A stretch of 64,000 nt of DNA, from NCBI GenBank assembly GCA_031763025.1, contig JASSKH010000001.1, positions 11,387,102 through 11,451,101 of the forward strand, in the 5' to 3' direction. The notes under the pieces were generated by a model. It made no database searches, was not told where the DNA came from, and saw nothing but the letters and a program-made list of their open reading frames with translations. Source of the stretch: Macrocystis pyrifera (taxonomy: Eukaryota; Sar; Phaeophyceae; Laminariales; Laminariaceae). Below are positions 1 through 12,429 of the stretch, piece by piece. The translations under genes and the position numbers were made by a program. Within the stretch, counting starts at the first letter, position 1, and each line of letters opens with the position of its first letter.

Positions 1-23
1 GGTAGTATGTATCTATTGATATT

Positions 24-1379
24 CTACAGTACATGGCTTGCATGCATTGCGCTGTGACTTACCACGACCCAAACGACGAAGGCTATTTCACCCCCCTTGA
101 TCGAGCCCTCATCGTGACAGAGCACTTTGATCGTGAACAGCGCGAGCACACCGACGTAGACGATGAGGTCAAACACCATCCTCATCACCGGTGTCTTGTA
201 GTAGCTGTTAGTCACACTCACTATGCCCATCACGACGAAGTGGGCTCCAGGCAGTAGCGTGAGCCCGCATAGGCTATCGCGTGAAAGATTTTTCCCGAGT
301 GAAGTCATGATCACGCCCAGCGTCGAGCCCAGGGCATATGCAGTGAGACTATCATGCCCTTTCCCCTCTTCACGGCGATCCGCGCGCGGGACTTCCATTG
401 AGACAGCTCGGCCACTGTCTAACAGGCCTGGGAGGCCCCGCGTGAACTTCTGCAACATGTAGTCCATCGCTAGGGGCTTCGTGGCGAATGTAACGACACG
501 AGTTGAGCACTTGAGGGCGGCGGCCAGGGGCCCTGAGCCGTCCGTGCCGTCGACGCAGTGCATACATATCAGTTCGGGTTCGAACAACACATTGCACGCA
601 GCCATACCCCCCGGGAGATCGCGAACGGTTTGGGGCAGCCATCGCAAGGTTTCCGCCAAAAGTCGGTTGATCCCATGTCGGAGTTGAATTAACACCTTTC
701 GCTCCATATCCGGCGCCATGCCAATGGCCACGTCGAGTCCGAAGGAAATGTTCAAGCTGGGAATGAAAGGATTTCCGGCGGCGGACACGGCCTGGACGAA
801 GCAGTCCTCAAGACTCTCGCTTTCGACCGTACACGAGAGGAGGACGAGGTCTTCGGGGTCCGGCCTTGCTCCGTGTTGCAACAGCATCGACAGAGCCGCC
901 AAGGACTTGCGATCTCGAGCACCCCGGATTGCAACGGAGATGTCGTGAACCGCAGAGGAAAACACCGCAGCGACCTGTACTCGGCGGCAGCGGCGTCGGC
1001 GGAGTAGAGCGGCAAGGGCGCACTGCGCATGGGCCAATGGGCTACATACATGATAGGTTCGCCAAGTTATGTGCGTGGTTGTTATGCTGATACCGGCGCG
1101 ACTCTGTGCCCTGGATGGATCTCTTACCTGTCGCACGGGGATCTTCTCCAGCATCGCGTCAAGGACGATCGTACACACTTGGCCGTCGCCACGTTGCGCA
1201 ATCGCCAAGACAACGGTTGTTTGGGGCAACTCCTCCAAAGCCTGCGCCTCGTCCATAGCCTGCAACAGCCTCGCCACCACCTCCGGGGAACCATTCTGTA
1301 TTGCCTGCATTAATGTCTTAGCTTCCTCAACAGTCAGCCGGCGGAACGTGTGTACGGGGCCCGGAACATGAGGGCGTGT
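24..1379 (-). CDS. Ankyrin-repeat / TRP-like ion channel, internal fragment
   Basis: The frame is open from 1379 down to a stop at 24-26. Seen: an intron fits 1127-975, with donor CAG|GTAAGAG and acceptor GTACAG. It is 153 bp, in phase 0, and its removal joins ...PVRQ to VAAVFSS. The N-terminal part has ankyrin-like helices (NGSPEVVARLLQ; SLAALSMLLQHGARPDPEDL). The C-terminal part becomes hydrophobic, with candidate membrane segments LIVYVGVLALFTIKVL and GEIAFVVWVVV. Known: ankyrin repeats followed by a pre-S1/S1 region ending in an E-x-x-x-x-x-W-V pattern are the plan of TRP-type cation channels, so a plasma- or endomembrane channel is inferred. The last residues probably run into an intron (GTACTG donor-like), leaving the pore off the window. 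Codons upstream of the first ATG (1308-1310) read RRLTVEEAKTL in frame, so that ATG is probably internal and earlier exons exist. Alternative: another ankyrin membrane protein. Confidence 0.6.
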   Translation of the reverse strand, partial: TRPHVPGPVHTFRRLTVEEAKTLMQAIQNGSPEVVARLLQAMDEAQALEELPQTTVVLAIAQRGDGQVCTIVLDAMLEKIPVRQVRDPSRAQSRAGISITTTHITWRTYHVCSPLAHAQCALAALLRRRRCRRVQVAAVFSSAVHDISVAIRGARDRKSLAALSMLLQHGARPDPEDLVLLSCTVESESLEDCFVQAVSAAGNPFIPSLNISFGLDVAIGMAPDMERKVLIQLRHGINRLLAETLRWLPQTVRDLPGGMAACNVLFEPELICMHCVDGTDGSGPLAAALKCSTRVVTFATKPLAMDYMLQKFTRGLPGLLDSGRAVSMEVPRADRREEGKGHDSLTAYALGSTLGVIMTSLGKNLSRDSLCGLTLLPGAHFVVMGIVSVTNSYYKTPVMRMVFDLIVYVGVLALFTIKVLCHDEGSIKGGEIAFVVWVVVSHSAMHASHVL

Positions 1380-1497
1380 CTACTGTAGTCATAACTCATA
1401 ACTCTAGAACTCCAAAGTTTCGGTTCAAGATAACCCCGCTCCGTATCGAAAACGAGAGAGAACGAAGAATAACAGCGGCATTATTCAATGAGCAGCT

Positions 1498-1830
1498 CGC
1501 GACAAAGACCGTGCTCGGGTCTCGGGCGGAAGCGACACGAGAAATAATGTGCGATATGTGGCACACCCGGATCGGTTTGGGACAAAACAGTTCTGACTGC
1601 CTGTGCTCCTTAACTGCAGAACTACCCAATACTGAGGGATTATCCGGTACCGCTTAAAATAGATCGCGACAACGACCGTGCTCGGGTCTCGGGCGGAAGC
1701 AACACGAGGAAGTATGTGCGATATGTGGCACACCCGGATCGGTTTTGGACAATACAATTCTGACTGCCTGGACTCCTTAACTACGGAACTACCCAATACT
1801 GAGGAGTTACCCGATACCGCTTAAAACAAA
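1498..1830. repeat. Two-unit tandem repeat, period 167 bp
   Basis: Two head-to-tail units share long near-identical stretches (for example GTGCTCGGGTCTCGGGCGGA at 1511 and again at 1678, and GCACACCCGGATCGGTTT in each). They differ by scattered substitutions and small indels. The short open frames on both strands here follow the repeat and are not considered genes. Confidence 0.9.
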
Positions 1831-1862
1831 TGTGTCCGTTTCCGGTAGTGTTCGGTGTACAC

Positions 1863-2744
1863 CTAGGCCATGGGGTTGCACGGATAATGTTCCTTCAGGT
1901 CAGGTTTTGGTTGACTCACGAATAATATAGAGCTACTCCTGCTCGGATTCTCATGAAACATTATCATGGGTGCTGTACCGGCATCATAGCATGCAACCCA
2001 AGGATTCGTGCAATTACAATGTCCATGTTCATCTTGCAGCGGGGAAATCGTCGTCGCGGTTTCACCTTCCGGAAGGGGTGACGCTGGTTTGAGCGACACT
2101 GCATCCGACTGTTCCCGTGCACCATCACCCGACCACGCACCATCCGCAATCCCTTCCGCCCCCGCGCGATCAGCCTCAACTCCAACCGAAATCGTTCTCT
2201 CGGATGTGTCCTTTCCGCTTTGCATCCGACCCTGCCCGCCCTCTGGCGCGCCACGGGCCATCTTGAGACTCGTGCCATTTGCAGAGTTCCCGTTTGCCTG
2301 ATAAGGCAATTTCGCGGCCGCTGCCGGCATAACACCCTCCAAGCCGGGGTCTATGCCTCTCTGTGCCTGGCCTTGAGATTTACTTCGTTCGCCGTGAGAG
2401 GGCACGGCCGATGGCCAGCTTCGGTGGGCGACGGCGGAAGGTTGGAGGATCGGAGATGCTGCTTCGCCAGCTCCAGGGCCGTTGTTTGCTTCAGATCCGA
2501 TGGCAACAGAAGCTCCATGCAAGGCAAAGAAAGTTGACTGCGCATGGCGTTCACCATCGCCGCCTTGAGTCGGCGAAGCAGGGTAACCCGCGGATGAAGA
2601 CGACGTCGTGGGCGACACGAAGGTTGCTCTATATTCCGACATATCACTCCCTTCACAAAGACTGGGGTCACGAAGAAAAGCGGAAAGAGCGTCGGGCGAA
2701 CGTCTGAGGCAACGAGTATGGAGGCAAAACGCAGACTTCAACAA
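1863..2744 (-). CDS. Low-complexity open frame, possible disordered exon
   Basis: An uninterrupted 293-codon frame, unusually long and GC-rich for this part of the window. The product is rich in Ala, Gly, Ser, Pro and Glu, with no domain, membrane segment or signal peptide that I recognise; most of it looks intrinsically disordered. It lies upstream of, and on the same strand as, the ankyrin/TRP-like gene, so it could be a 5' exon of that gene, a separate small gene, or chance. The 167-bp tandem repeat lies between them. No function is proposed. Confidence 0.3.
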   Translation of the reverse strand: MLKSAFCLHTRCLRRSPDALSAFLRDPSLCEGSDMSEYRATFVSPTTSSSSAGYPASPTQGGDGERHAQSTFFALHGASVAIGSEANNGPGAGEAASPILQPSAVAHRSWPSAVPSHGERSKSQGQAQRGIDPGLEGVMPAAAAKLPYQANGNSANGTSLKMARGAPEGGQGRMQSGKDTSERTISVGVEADRAGAEGIADGAWSGDGAREQSDAVSLKPASPLPEGETATTISPLQDEHGHCNCTNPWVACYDAGTAPMIMFHENPSRSSSILFVSQPKPDLKEHYPCNPMA

Positions 2745-2754
2745 ATTCTACAGC

Positions 2755-4400
2755 TCATTCACTGGTCAAGCTGATTGCGTCGTGTTGCACATCGCTGGAC
2801 AACAGCGGTACGGGTACGCGAATCTTCAAGGAACAATATGCCTCAAGTTTCGACAAGCAAACCACGACGTCTAGCCCCACAGGGCACATATCTGGAGAAC
2901 GCAACGCTCCGCATGACGGTGTCCTGGTGCGTGATGACGTTCGCCGAGTTCGATGGTCGAGTGATCTGTTGCGGCCTTTAAGCGAAAGATCTTCGACGAA
3001 GGTCGAGGTAAATCGTTGCACTGTTGTTTTTATAAGCCTAGGATGCTCCTGCAGTCCTTGTATTCTCATTTTCGACCGCCGGCCGCGTATGACGCAGCCG
3101 ACCGATTTACAAGGCACAACACCCGTCGTAGCCCGACAATGGAAACTACCGCAAGCGCAGGTTTGAGCAGAGTTGGGGATTTCGCCAAAAATAGTGGGCG
3201 CGGGTTTCGAGTAACCTCTTGAAGCGCGTACTCCCACACACGGCAGGCTATACTACAGAGCGCAACCTGTCGGCCATGGTACGTACTCTCGCCGAGGAGG
3301 GGGGGGGGGCGACCTAAGTTTTACGCTATTGTCACAGCAGATGCATTATAGAACCCGTAGCACGCGCGATCGAAGTAGTACCAGTAAACCATACAAGTAA
3401 ACCATACGTACAGCTTACAAAATATACATAACAGCTGGAGTATCTTAATGAAAATGAATAAATCATGTATCGACAGGCGTAGAAACTGGGTCGAAAGAGC
3501 GATTATCGGGATACAAAATGAGACATACAGCGTGAAACGCTCCCCCCTGTCCCCCCAATATTACATACCTGGTACAAATTATAGAGCAGGGCAAACGTCG
3601 CCATGCTGTTCCTAGGTGTTACCATGTAATATAAGGTTGAACGGAGGCATGGAAATTTCAGGGATTGGTCGGGCTTAGAAAAGCGGCCGAAAAGCAGGAA
3701 CGAGGTGTTCGCAACGACGTCCGCCAGAAAAAATAACATGTATGTATGTGCATTTGGGGTAGGAGCGAAAAAAAAAGCAGCAGCGATATAATAACACTAT
3801 ACTGCAGAGGTCAGGCGCATTTGTGTAGGAGTGAAAATTTGAAGCAGCGACACGAGAACTACATACTGCAAACCAAAAAGGTCGGCAGAGTACCATTGCC
3901 TAGTCATCGGGACTCAGTCGTTGGCTCGCGAATACCAGTCATTTTGAAGTACCGAGTCCAAGAGTACGTCAAAGTACTGAAACGACAGAGTCCTCGTGAG
4001 TCTAAACAGTACGAGGGGCTGAAATGACTGAGTCCACGAAAGTCTCATGGGTGCTTAGATTCTAAATATAAAACCAAAACTTGTTAATACAGTCGAATCG
4101 CGAAGATTGCGATGGCTTCGACGTGGCGTGAACACATCCATACTAAAATAAGACGCCGCGGTAAAGTCCAAGATGACAAAAGGCATACAAGGAGAACTTT
4201 CACCGATTCTAGTTACATACATGCACCGCGCAAACAAAACCCTGTACAGGTAGACAAAATAGATAATATAAACGCAGCTGCGCAGAAGTCGAAGGCCTCG
4301 ACGCGCCGGGCAACAACCTGAAGCAAAGAAACAGACTCCGGCATGACCTCAACGGTGACGGATAACAGAGTAGCTTCACAGTCGTTCTTCGTGGGCCATT
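2755..4400. other. Gene-free stretch with simple repeats
   Basis: No supported gene. A minus-strand 160-codon frame (2755-3237) has no recognisable feature. A poly-G run lies near 3298-3309. Positions 3325-3395 resemble parts of 33.8-34.1 kb and 35.6-35.8 kb, sharing AACCCGTAG and GCGATCGAAGTA-like words. Confidence 0.5.
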
Positions 4401-4407
4401 ATCGTCG

Positions 4408-4958
4408 TAATCTATGTATCGAGAAAGTACGTAGAACGTACTCGTGTTATAGTCAAATACAGCTCGTAATATAGGCAGCAAATAGTAGGTTATAGGTTTG
4501 GGGGAAAATATCGTCGTACTGTACTGTATGCAGGTATAGAGAAAATACGTAGAAAGTACGTACTCGTACCGCAGTCTACTGTAGTATTTTAGTACAGCAG
4601 TAAGTACGTTGTTGGTTTTCCTTGGTCTTCCATGTAACCAGAATGGGACGCAACAGACGGCCCAATCAATTACATGTAAACAGGCGATTCGAAAAAGCCA
4701 AGAGATCCACATGCTCCATTCAGGAAAACAACCCGAAGGCCGCAAGCCGTACGTATGTACATACCCCAGTTAGGATACTTATTTCGTTCTTTTGATCTGC
4801 TGTACGTACGAAAGAGAAAGCACAGCACGGCACAGCAGAACCACAAAAACAATGACAATCCAACCGAAACCCAGGTAAGGTGCTTATTTCTTTCTTTTAA
4901 TATGCTGATGTACGAAAGAGAAGCACGGCACAGCGGCACCGCAAAAACACTGAAAATG
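4408..4958. repeat. Two degenerate short tandem duplications
   Basis: Positions 4408-4460 and about 4508-4570 share an ATCGTCGTA...GAAAGTACGTA pattern. Positions 4765-4858 and 4869-4958 are a clearer pair about 105 bp apart, each with TACTTATTTC-like sequence, TACGAAAGAGAA and a GCACGGCACAGC block. They look like local duplications in non-coding DNA. Confidence 0.7.
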
Positions 4959-5039
4959 AAAACATTTTTTCAGAAAGAAAAAAATCCACGTCCCCTCTCA
5001 TGTAATAATTTTCTGCCTGATTGGACACCTTCCACTGGT

Positions 5040-6352
5040 CAATATATATATATATATATGTATACCTGGTATATATATAGGTTGGGTTGGCGTCGGTTGG
5101 CGACGACGCTGTATAACACGCTGCTTACTGCGTGAGCTAGACAGCCAGGGTACCGATTTTTTTTGGCGGTTACCACGGCTGGCGTTCAAGTTCAAGAGCT
5201 TTTTTCCAGAATTTCCATCGTTTGGAAATAGTTGGAGATATGTACCAATATACGGAGGCGTTCTGTCACTATTCGTGAAATTCTCCAGATGCAAAAAAAT
5301 CGCATTTGTTAAATTTCACCTACGATCGCATTTGGAAAAAAAAATCAGGAAAATCTGGAAGATTGAAAATTGCGCGAAAAAATACATGGAAATTATGGAA
5401 AAACAAACTCTCCGACAAGAATGACCCTTAGATCATCACTGTGCCGGGAGAACCTTTACTCCTCGCAAGGGGGATGATCGTATCACGTAGTGTGTATATG
5501 CTGAGGCACCCACGAGGCAGTTACATAGTAAACCCATTGCTGTCTCTGGAAGTGGTCACACCAGCAATGAAATCAATTCATTGATGCTGTCATCCATGTG
5601 CAAGAAAATCCGCCTCTAAAGCAGTTCTTAGCAGGATGCAGCTCACCCTTCATGCGACTCGCCCAACACCTCACGGCGCTTCGCGCTTGGTGCAAGCAAT
5701 CTCTGCCTGGTGGGTGAAAACCCGACTTCTTCCGTCCCGGCATTGTAGGGATGCGAGGGTGTATGGTCATACGACTACGGCCATGCCTGACAACGAGTAC
5801 ACCTCCCCCCCCCCCCCCCCCTCATTATATATATTATATATGGGTTGGGTTGGCGTCGGTTGGCAACGACACCGTAAAACATGCCACTCACTACGTGAGC
5901 TAGACATCCAGGGTACCGTTTTATTTTTTGGCGGTCGCCCACAGCTGGTTGTCGAGTGAGATCATTTGTGCGAAGTAAAGAACATTTACTCTGCACAAGG
6001 GAATTGATCTTATCACGTAGTGTTCAAGGTAAGGCACCCAAGAGGCAGTTACATAGTACTCCCATTGCTGTCTCTGGAAGTGGCTACACCGGAAATTAAA
6101 CTAACTCATTGAGGCTGTCATCCATATGCAAGTCCGCCTCACAAGCGGTTCTTAGTAGGATGCAGCTCACCCTTCATGCCACTCGCTGGACACCTCACGG
6201 CGCTTCGCGCTTGGTGCAAGCAATGTCTGCCTGGTCGGTGAAAACCCGACATGCTCCGTCCCGGCATTGTAGGGATGCGAGGGTCTATGGTCATACGACT
6301 ACGGCCATGCATGAGATCGAGTACATCTCTCCTATCGAGTACACCCCCCCCC
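5040..6352. repeat. Duplicated unit (~530 bp core), each copy ending in poly-C
   Basis: Copy 1 spans about 5064-5822 and copy 2 about 5826-6352. Both begin with a TA-rich run and GGTTGGGTTGGCGTCGGTTGG (5080; 5838), continue through GAGCTAGACA and ATCACGTAGTG (5481; 6012), then a long block containing CACCTCACGGCGCTTCGCGC, and end in C homopolymers. Copy 1 is about 230 bp longer because a MITE-like element sits inside it. Frames at 5573-5959 and 6109-6486 read through the repeat and are not convincing genes. Confidence 0.9.
5190..5424. mobile_element. MITE-like element, copy 1 (nested in duplicated unit)
   Basis: The ends are inverted: AGAGCTTTTTTCCAGAATTTCC-like sequence on the left, and on the right the complement of GGAGAGTTTGTTTTTCC. 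It is absent from the corresponding site of the neighbouring duplicate (about 5950-5985), which supports a real insertion. The interior matches, in opposite orientation, the element at 17781-18084 (shared TCTGTCACTATTCGTGAAAT). It has no coding capacity, so it is a non-autonomous DNA element by inference. Confidence 0.7.
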
Positions 6353-6359
6353 CCTGCTG

Positions 6360-7695
6360 GACGGGAACAAGGCCACGGGCTGTCTGTATCGTCATCTTTT
6401 GTGGTGGGGGTGCATCTGCACAACCCTTGAATGAAGCAGCTCTGCCGAAAAGTGGTTGGATCAGTGCTGAATATGTATTAGGATGAACCCGGTGATATCC
6501 AGAACCCCCAATTTCTTCAATCGGGTTTTTCTTTATTTGTCCTGGGGTGAGGTTTTTCGATTAAATCACCTCAATGCCAACTACCACGTACCTGGTATGT
6601 TGTATGATTACTATTATATATTAATAGTACAATACAATAATCGTATGAATACGACGTCATCTCAATTTACGACACGCCAGTTGAGTGAAGATTTTGAACA
6701 CCATGTTGCGTGTTTCGTCAGTAGCGTGCAAACACTCAAGTTCGTAAGTTGCGAAAATGTTTTTTTCGTTGAGAATATGTTTCGGCCAGGTCGTCATCGA
6801 AAACGACCTATTACAATAAACGTTTTTTTTTTTTCGGAAAACTCCAGAGAGTTATTTAGTTTCACGTTGTCCCTTTTATTCCCTTGATTCCTGCTCATCC
6901 TTGCAACCTCTAGTAGCATTCCAGGGTTACCACTATTAATAGACCAACGGGGCGACCGGCCTTGCCTCAGATATGTTTCGGTACTTCGAAACATGCATGC
7001 AATAACCAAATTGTTATCAATCAAGTAAAACGTATGGTCTGGGTGTCCGAAACGTCGTCCAGTACGCAAGGGCAGTTTAGAATATCTTCTTTTAGCCTAA
7101 AGCTCGCGGCCTTTTGTGATACCAGTAGGATGTAGAGTGGAGTTCCTCGCTGAGCAGAAATGCTTAGCAGTAGCCTTCGACAGTCTCCCGCCATCCACCA
7201 CAAACACAAGAGGACACAGAGAGGAGGAATTATACCTGGTACAAGTATACCCGGCATCATGCTTGAATATATAGTTCAAAATATAAAAATCCGGCGCCGA
7301 CCGTATATCTAATTGAATAATAACGTCCATTTTCTGTCCAGGATGTATCGGACAAAGTTTCTATGAGCAGGGTAGAGATAGGTGTTAGGGTTCAGTAGTA
7401 GCGTTGTTTTCGAGCTAGTCCTGATCATTGGGCTAAAGCTACACACTGGCTAATTGGAAGACACTGCACTGCTGTATCCATGTCAATGGACAGCATAACA
7501 GAGTGATGACAACGTGCAGAAGGAAACTAGTTTTGGTTGTGCCGACTATGGTGTTTTTCTGGGGTGAGATGCATGCCGGGGGCATTGCCGAGCTTTCGTT
7601 GGGAGCTTTCAACTTACAGCAGAAACCGACGGAGTCACTGCCACCCCCGCTCCGAGGCTGTACTGTACGTGGGAGACTGCCAGGAGCCAGGAGTG
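6360..7695. other. Gene-free stretch
   Basis: AT-rich sequence with homopolymer runs. Short open frames on both strands (for example 6483-6887) lack any feature I recognise. It contains two copies of the TACCTGGTA word (6589, 7233). Confidence 0.5.
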
Positions 7696-7700
7696 CCAAA

Positions 7701-7925
7701 GAGGTTATCTTTGACAGGCTACCGTGAACATATTGGTACGTATGCGACGAGTAAGAGCTACGAACCTCTGTTGTAAAAAAAACAGAACACACGTGCAATA
7801 CCAGAATACGTGGAGGTTATCTTTGACAGGCTACCGTAAACATATTGGTACGCATGCGACGAGTAAGAGCTACGAACCTCTGTCGTAAAAAAACCAGAAC
7901 ACACGTGCAATACCAGAATACGTGT
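7701..7925. repeat. Two-unit tandem repeat, period ~112 bp
   Basis: The block AGGTTATCTTTGACAGGCTA through CCAGAATACGTG occurs at 7702 and again at 7814 with only a few substitutions. Poly-T/poly-A tracts follow to about 8100. Confidence 0.9.
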
Positions 7926-7929
7926 ACCG

Positions 7930-10900
7930 ACGAAGCAAACTTTTTTTTCTTTTTTCCCCGCCTTTTCCACCTTTTTTTTCCTGGTTTCCAAACAAATGTC
8001 AGAAAAAAAAACGATACTAGGCATTTCAAGTTTTCCACTCTTTTAAGCACCATGTTGAATTTCCAGTTTTTTCGTTTTTTTTTTTTTTCATGTATTGGGA
8101 AATCAAGGAACAAAAACGAAAAATCTACAACACTTGCTAGGACAGGCACACGGCCCTAAACACCATATATATAATACCGAGAGCCATAAATTCGACACGT
8201 AAGCATTGAAACAAAAAGCCACAGTGACGAAAGGCAGGGAAATGCAACGGTGACTGCAACACTACTGTATTATAGTGTTGAATGTCGAGATTGGGACGCC
8301 GATTTTCACATGCTTCGGAGGTCAAAATCCAGTTTGTTCCCCCCGATTCTGGATTCAGAATCGAAATCGAAATCGCAAGTTCGAAGATCGCCTTTCTTTC
8401 GATCTCTCTCCCCACCCACATATATATCTCGCTACGCCATCACATAATAACTTTCCGTTTTTTTCACAACAGCGTGCAAGCGTGTAGCAGCGTACGTAGA
8501 AGACAACATAGAGCAAACCACGAGCGAAAACAAACAACCCGCCGCCCGTCACAACCTTGGGACAACGAACATATAGATAATTTCCATGGGAAAATATGTG
8601 GGGGCTGAAATAACCTTGAAGTCGGAGTTGTTGGACGTTTACGTTTCTATCGCCAAACTTATTTATGCGGCCTCTGGCGGCACTTCACACAGTAGACCCT
8701 ACTGCGTGTGTCGTGAATTTTAAAACCGTTACTACCACCGGTCAACATCCGCACGAGCGCAGAATGTACCGATACTCCTGCACCTGGTGCCTGGTGTTTG
8801 ATAGCATAACCCATGTATACTGCCGACGCCTCCATCTCTAGCACAACACATTGTACGACGGAAGCACAGCATGCACTCCATAATATCACGTTTAATGCTG
8901 CTCGACGTGTATTAATAGACAAATTGGTGTAAGAGGACCGGGGGGAATTCCTGTTGTTGCTGTGCCACTGTTGTACGGAGTGCTCCTATTTTCGGTGAAC
9001 GGGTTACATAACTACCAACGGAGTTCCTGGTGATGACGAGAGCTATGGTGGCGAGACTCCTTGCTTGCTACCGCTACCTGTGGTAATGTTTAACGCTGTA
9101 TGTTGGTAGCCACATAAAGACAAAAACGTTCGGTGGAAAGACCCGAGGAGTGTAGACTGCGTACAGGTACGGGCCAAACAGATCTTTATTTACGTGATAC
9201 GAGGGTGCACTGATGTTTCAGAGTGAGTGGCGGGTCTGCTTACAGGCATACTGCTCTAGTATACTACAGTGGTGTCTACAACAGTAATAATAGCTCCTTA
9301 CTTGCACATTTAGGTAAAACACTTCCCACGGGGGTTTGTTTGCTGTAGTATCGTACACACCCGGGGGGAAAAAAGTCGTCCGGCTCGTGGCGCGCTACAC
9401 AAGACAAAGAAAGGCTAGGTGCGGCACCCGGAGGGCCCGCTGGGGGGCCTATTTCGCTATACATATTTATGGATGAATACACTCAAAATGTGGGTTTTAC
9501 CCGCTCCTTTTGGTCTTCTTGCGGGCGTGGGTTCGGCTGGCTTGAAAAGTCATGCAACTTTCAACGAAACGATGACAAAACTACGGTCAATATGCACGAC
9601 CAGCAAGCACGCAACCGTGTAACAATCACAGACATATTTTGAAGTGCTTGCAACTGGGACACAGTATCCCCGCGGGCCAGGTTTGGCGACTGAAATCCTC
9701 TTTGCCAGTCACTTGCGTGTGGCATACCTGGTAGATGCATACATAGAGAGAAAGAGAGCCGAGTGACTGCAGCTATAATGCACAATTTCAGGTCCCGGAT
9801 GAAAAACAAGTTTTTTTTTTTTTTCCCCGCGCCAAAACAAACCCAAAAATGTTCTAACCTGCGGCGAAACAGACCCCCTTTTTTTAGCCTGCAGCGAAAA
9901 CGGCGAAAAAAGCGCGGCGCTTTGGCGCCTTCATGAGGCGGCAACCCGCACCTTCACCTCGTGATGCTCTAAACTCGATTCTCGAGAAATCTTTGCGCCA
10001 GCGCAATATTTCACGACCTATTTCCGTCCCTGGGTACACAGTCCGGGGCACCCGGTAACCTAGGCCGGCTGTATTGGCCGTATTCGGGTAGGTACCACGG
10101 TATCCCCAGATTACATCATACTTTATACTACTGTAGTTGTTACAACACCCTTGACTTCGTATCATGGATATTTTCCTGTGGTAAGTTCGTTCGGAAGCGA
10201 TAAGAGACGGCATACCACAACCCGTTCTACTGCGGTAGTGCCTCACGGCAACACAATACCCTGTTCCTTTCCGTACATGCACACCGGTACACTGCACTTA
10301 CTACCTTGTGCTTGATACATACACGTACCGTGTGCATACCAGGGTATGCCTGCTTCAAATCAAGACGCTTTCTACAGTAGCTTCTTTTGATAGTCTGTTG
10401 TTTAACCACGGACTACAGCTTACTGTAGTTCCGAGAAACGAGATACGGGTGGGGTAACATCACATTATCATTTCAAGGCCAATGGTATCGGATCACCGCA
10501 AAAATAACTTGTTGTACTTTCGCGAAATTACCTCTAATATTGAACTGCTTACGGGCAATTCCGGCAAAAAAGGGGACGCTCAAGAGTTACGTACCCCTGC
10601 AAGGATCGAAGAACACCACAGTCCAAACGTGGCTGGCGGCAGAAAATACACACGACGCCGAATTACACATCGGGCATGCAAATGGTACTCTGCACACCTA
10701 CACCTTCTGCTACCGCTTGGCACCTTGAATAAAGCACTCATTACTGGTATAGGGCTAATTGTACGGGTTAGGGTTCGGGTCGGCTTTAGTCGCACTCTGA
10801 TCCCAACCTACCCAATCCACCAAAACCGAGGGTTTTCCACAAATGGCCACGGCGAAGAACAAAATACACAATAATTAGCACATACCATACGGTGAGCAGA

Positions 10901-11000
10901 TTATACCTGGTAATATGCAACCCCGGTGCGCGAATAGGGGCCGCCGAAAATAAATACTGACAAGACCACTATTGTACATGCTCCCGCCATGTTGCAGGAG
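7930..11000. other. Gene-free stretch with homopolymer tracts
   Basis: T and A tracts (7941-8100, about 9810-9825), no recognisable coding region, and scattered TACCTGGTA words (9725, 10904). A short GGGTTAGGGTTCGGG string near 10760 resembles a telomere word but is only about two units long. Confidence 0.5.
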
Positions 11001-11439
11001 CGGCCTGCACAAAACTCTGCAAGTCGGCCCAGACCGACCCTAAGCCTAAGCCTAACTCAAACTCCAACCTTTTGGGGGGCTTGAGGTCGGCAGGGGCAAG
11101 GGCAGACACGCGGCTCCGCCGGGCGTTCTGGTGGCGTTTTTCCCAAAATACGCCGGGCGGCCGCAAGACCCGCGTTGACCAATAAGAAAATGTGCAGGCC
11201 GCTCTTGCGCATCTATCAATAGTGTGACTCAGAACTTCAAGCGTCTCCTATCGATTTATGTCCTTTTTCTACCAGGTATGTAGGGGGCAGGGGGTGTTAC
11301 GAAATTTCGGCGGCCGCATGGGACTAACATCCGTGTTGCACTGCCCACAAAAAAACTGATACCGGCAAAATTCCCGACAACAAAAACACTGGAACCACGT
11401 CTGCCACCGCTATTTTTTCTCGCAGGACTAGAGGTGGGC

Positions 11440-11600
11440 ACCTTTAAAAAAAAACGTTTTAAAATCGGTTTTGGGAACCCCAGCAGGCTTGATCGAGCAG
11501 TCGGTTTTTGAAAAAAAAAAAAAAAGCGTTTTTTCCGGTTTAAACCGGTTAACCGGAAACCGGATAAAACCGGGAAACCGGTAGAACCGGAAATATTTTT
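11440..11600. repeat. AACCGG/CCGGTT-rich block
   Basis: Many overlapping CCGGTT/AACCGG words (CCGGTTTAAACCGGTTAACC near 11536) sit next to A tracts. A related degenerate block is at 13185-13300. Simple-sequence DNA; no coding frame is supported. Confidence 0.6.
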
Positions 11601-12383
11601 AATAGATTTTCGACAGAATATAACCATTACCAGTTTACTATTAATAGACTATCTACACAGCAGTTGCAGGAATAGTATTAGTAGAGAAAACGTGGCAAAC
11701 TACCTACCTACTTGGTACCCTGGAAGTGCTTGCATCAACCAAAGCTCGGAAGACAGCTATTAATGCAAACATCCTGCTGCACTACAGCAGTTACCTGTAT
11801 AAATAGTAGTTACCAGCGACAGCTATTATCAATAATTAATGAAATATTAATATGATCACTATTTTATTATACAGACAGATAGATGAGTCCGGAGTTAGTT
11901 ACGTTTTAATAGTAACAAGAAATATCTAAAGGTTATTATTTTCCGAACAGAGTGGTATAGATAGGCCAGAGGGTACAAACCGACCCCAAATTCCGCACGA
12001 TATCCTATTTGATTAAAATAGCTAACAAGTTTGTGACGTAAGAAGGAGAGTGCATTTTATGGTGCGATGGTTGACAAAAGCAGCTGTTGTTAGCTTGGTT
12101 TCGGATGGAATTATGCCCATATCCACTGCATCGTGAAGTTGTGACACTGCCGTTCCGTACTTTTTCAATATATTTGCACACTGACGATAAGGTTATTGTG
12201 TTTTACCTGGATGTCAGGATAGCTAATACGCAGGTGCTGCTGGTTCAGGTGGCGTAGCTTCTTGGGGTGTTGGGTGTGGGCGCTGCCAGCTACGGGGTTG
12301 CCGTAGTTAACTTCCCCCCCGATTTGTTCCGGTGGCATCGACAGGTTAAAGAAGAATGTCCAGCAGGTCGGTGCCCTGTAGTA

Positions 12384-12384
<1 letters not shown>

Positions 12385-12427
<43 letters not shown>
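12385..12427. repeat. (CTG)n microsatellite, about 14 units
   Basis: An uninterrupted CTG/CAG trinucleotide run. Overlapping frames translate it as poly-Cys or poly-Gln, but no surrounding gene is evident. Confidence 0.97.
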
Positions 12428-12429
12428 AG

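Noticed and set aside
4209..4745. 178-codon minus-strand frame rich in Tyr, Cys and Leu
   Set aside because: Covers a degenerate local duplication in AT-rich DNA; no signal, domain or splice support.
10757..10775. Interstitial telomere repeat
   Set aside because: Only about two TTAGGG-like units, too short to mean anything.
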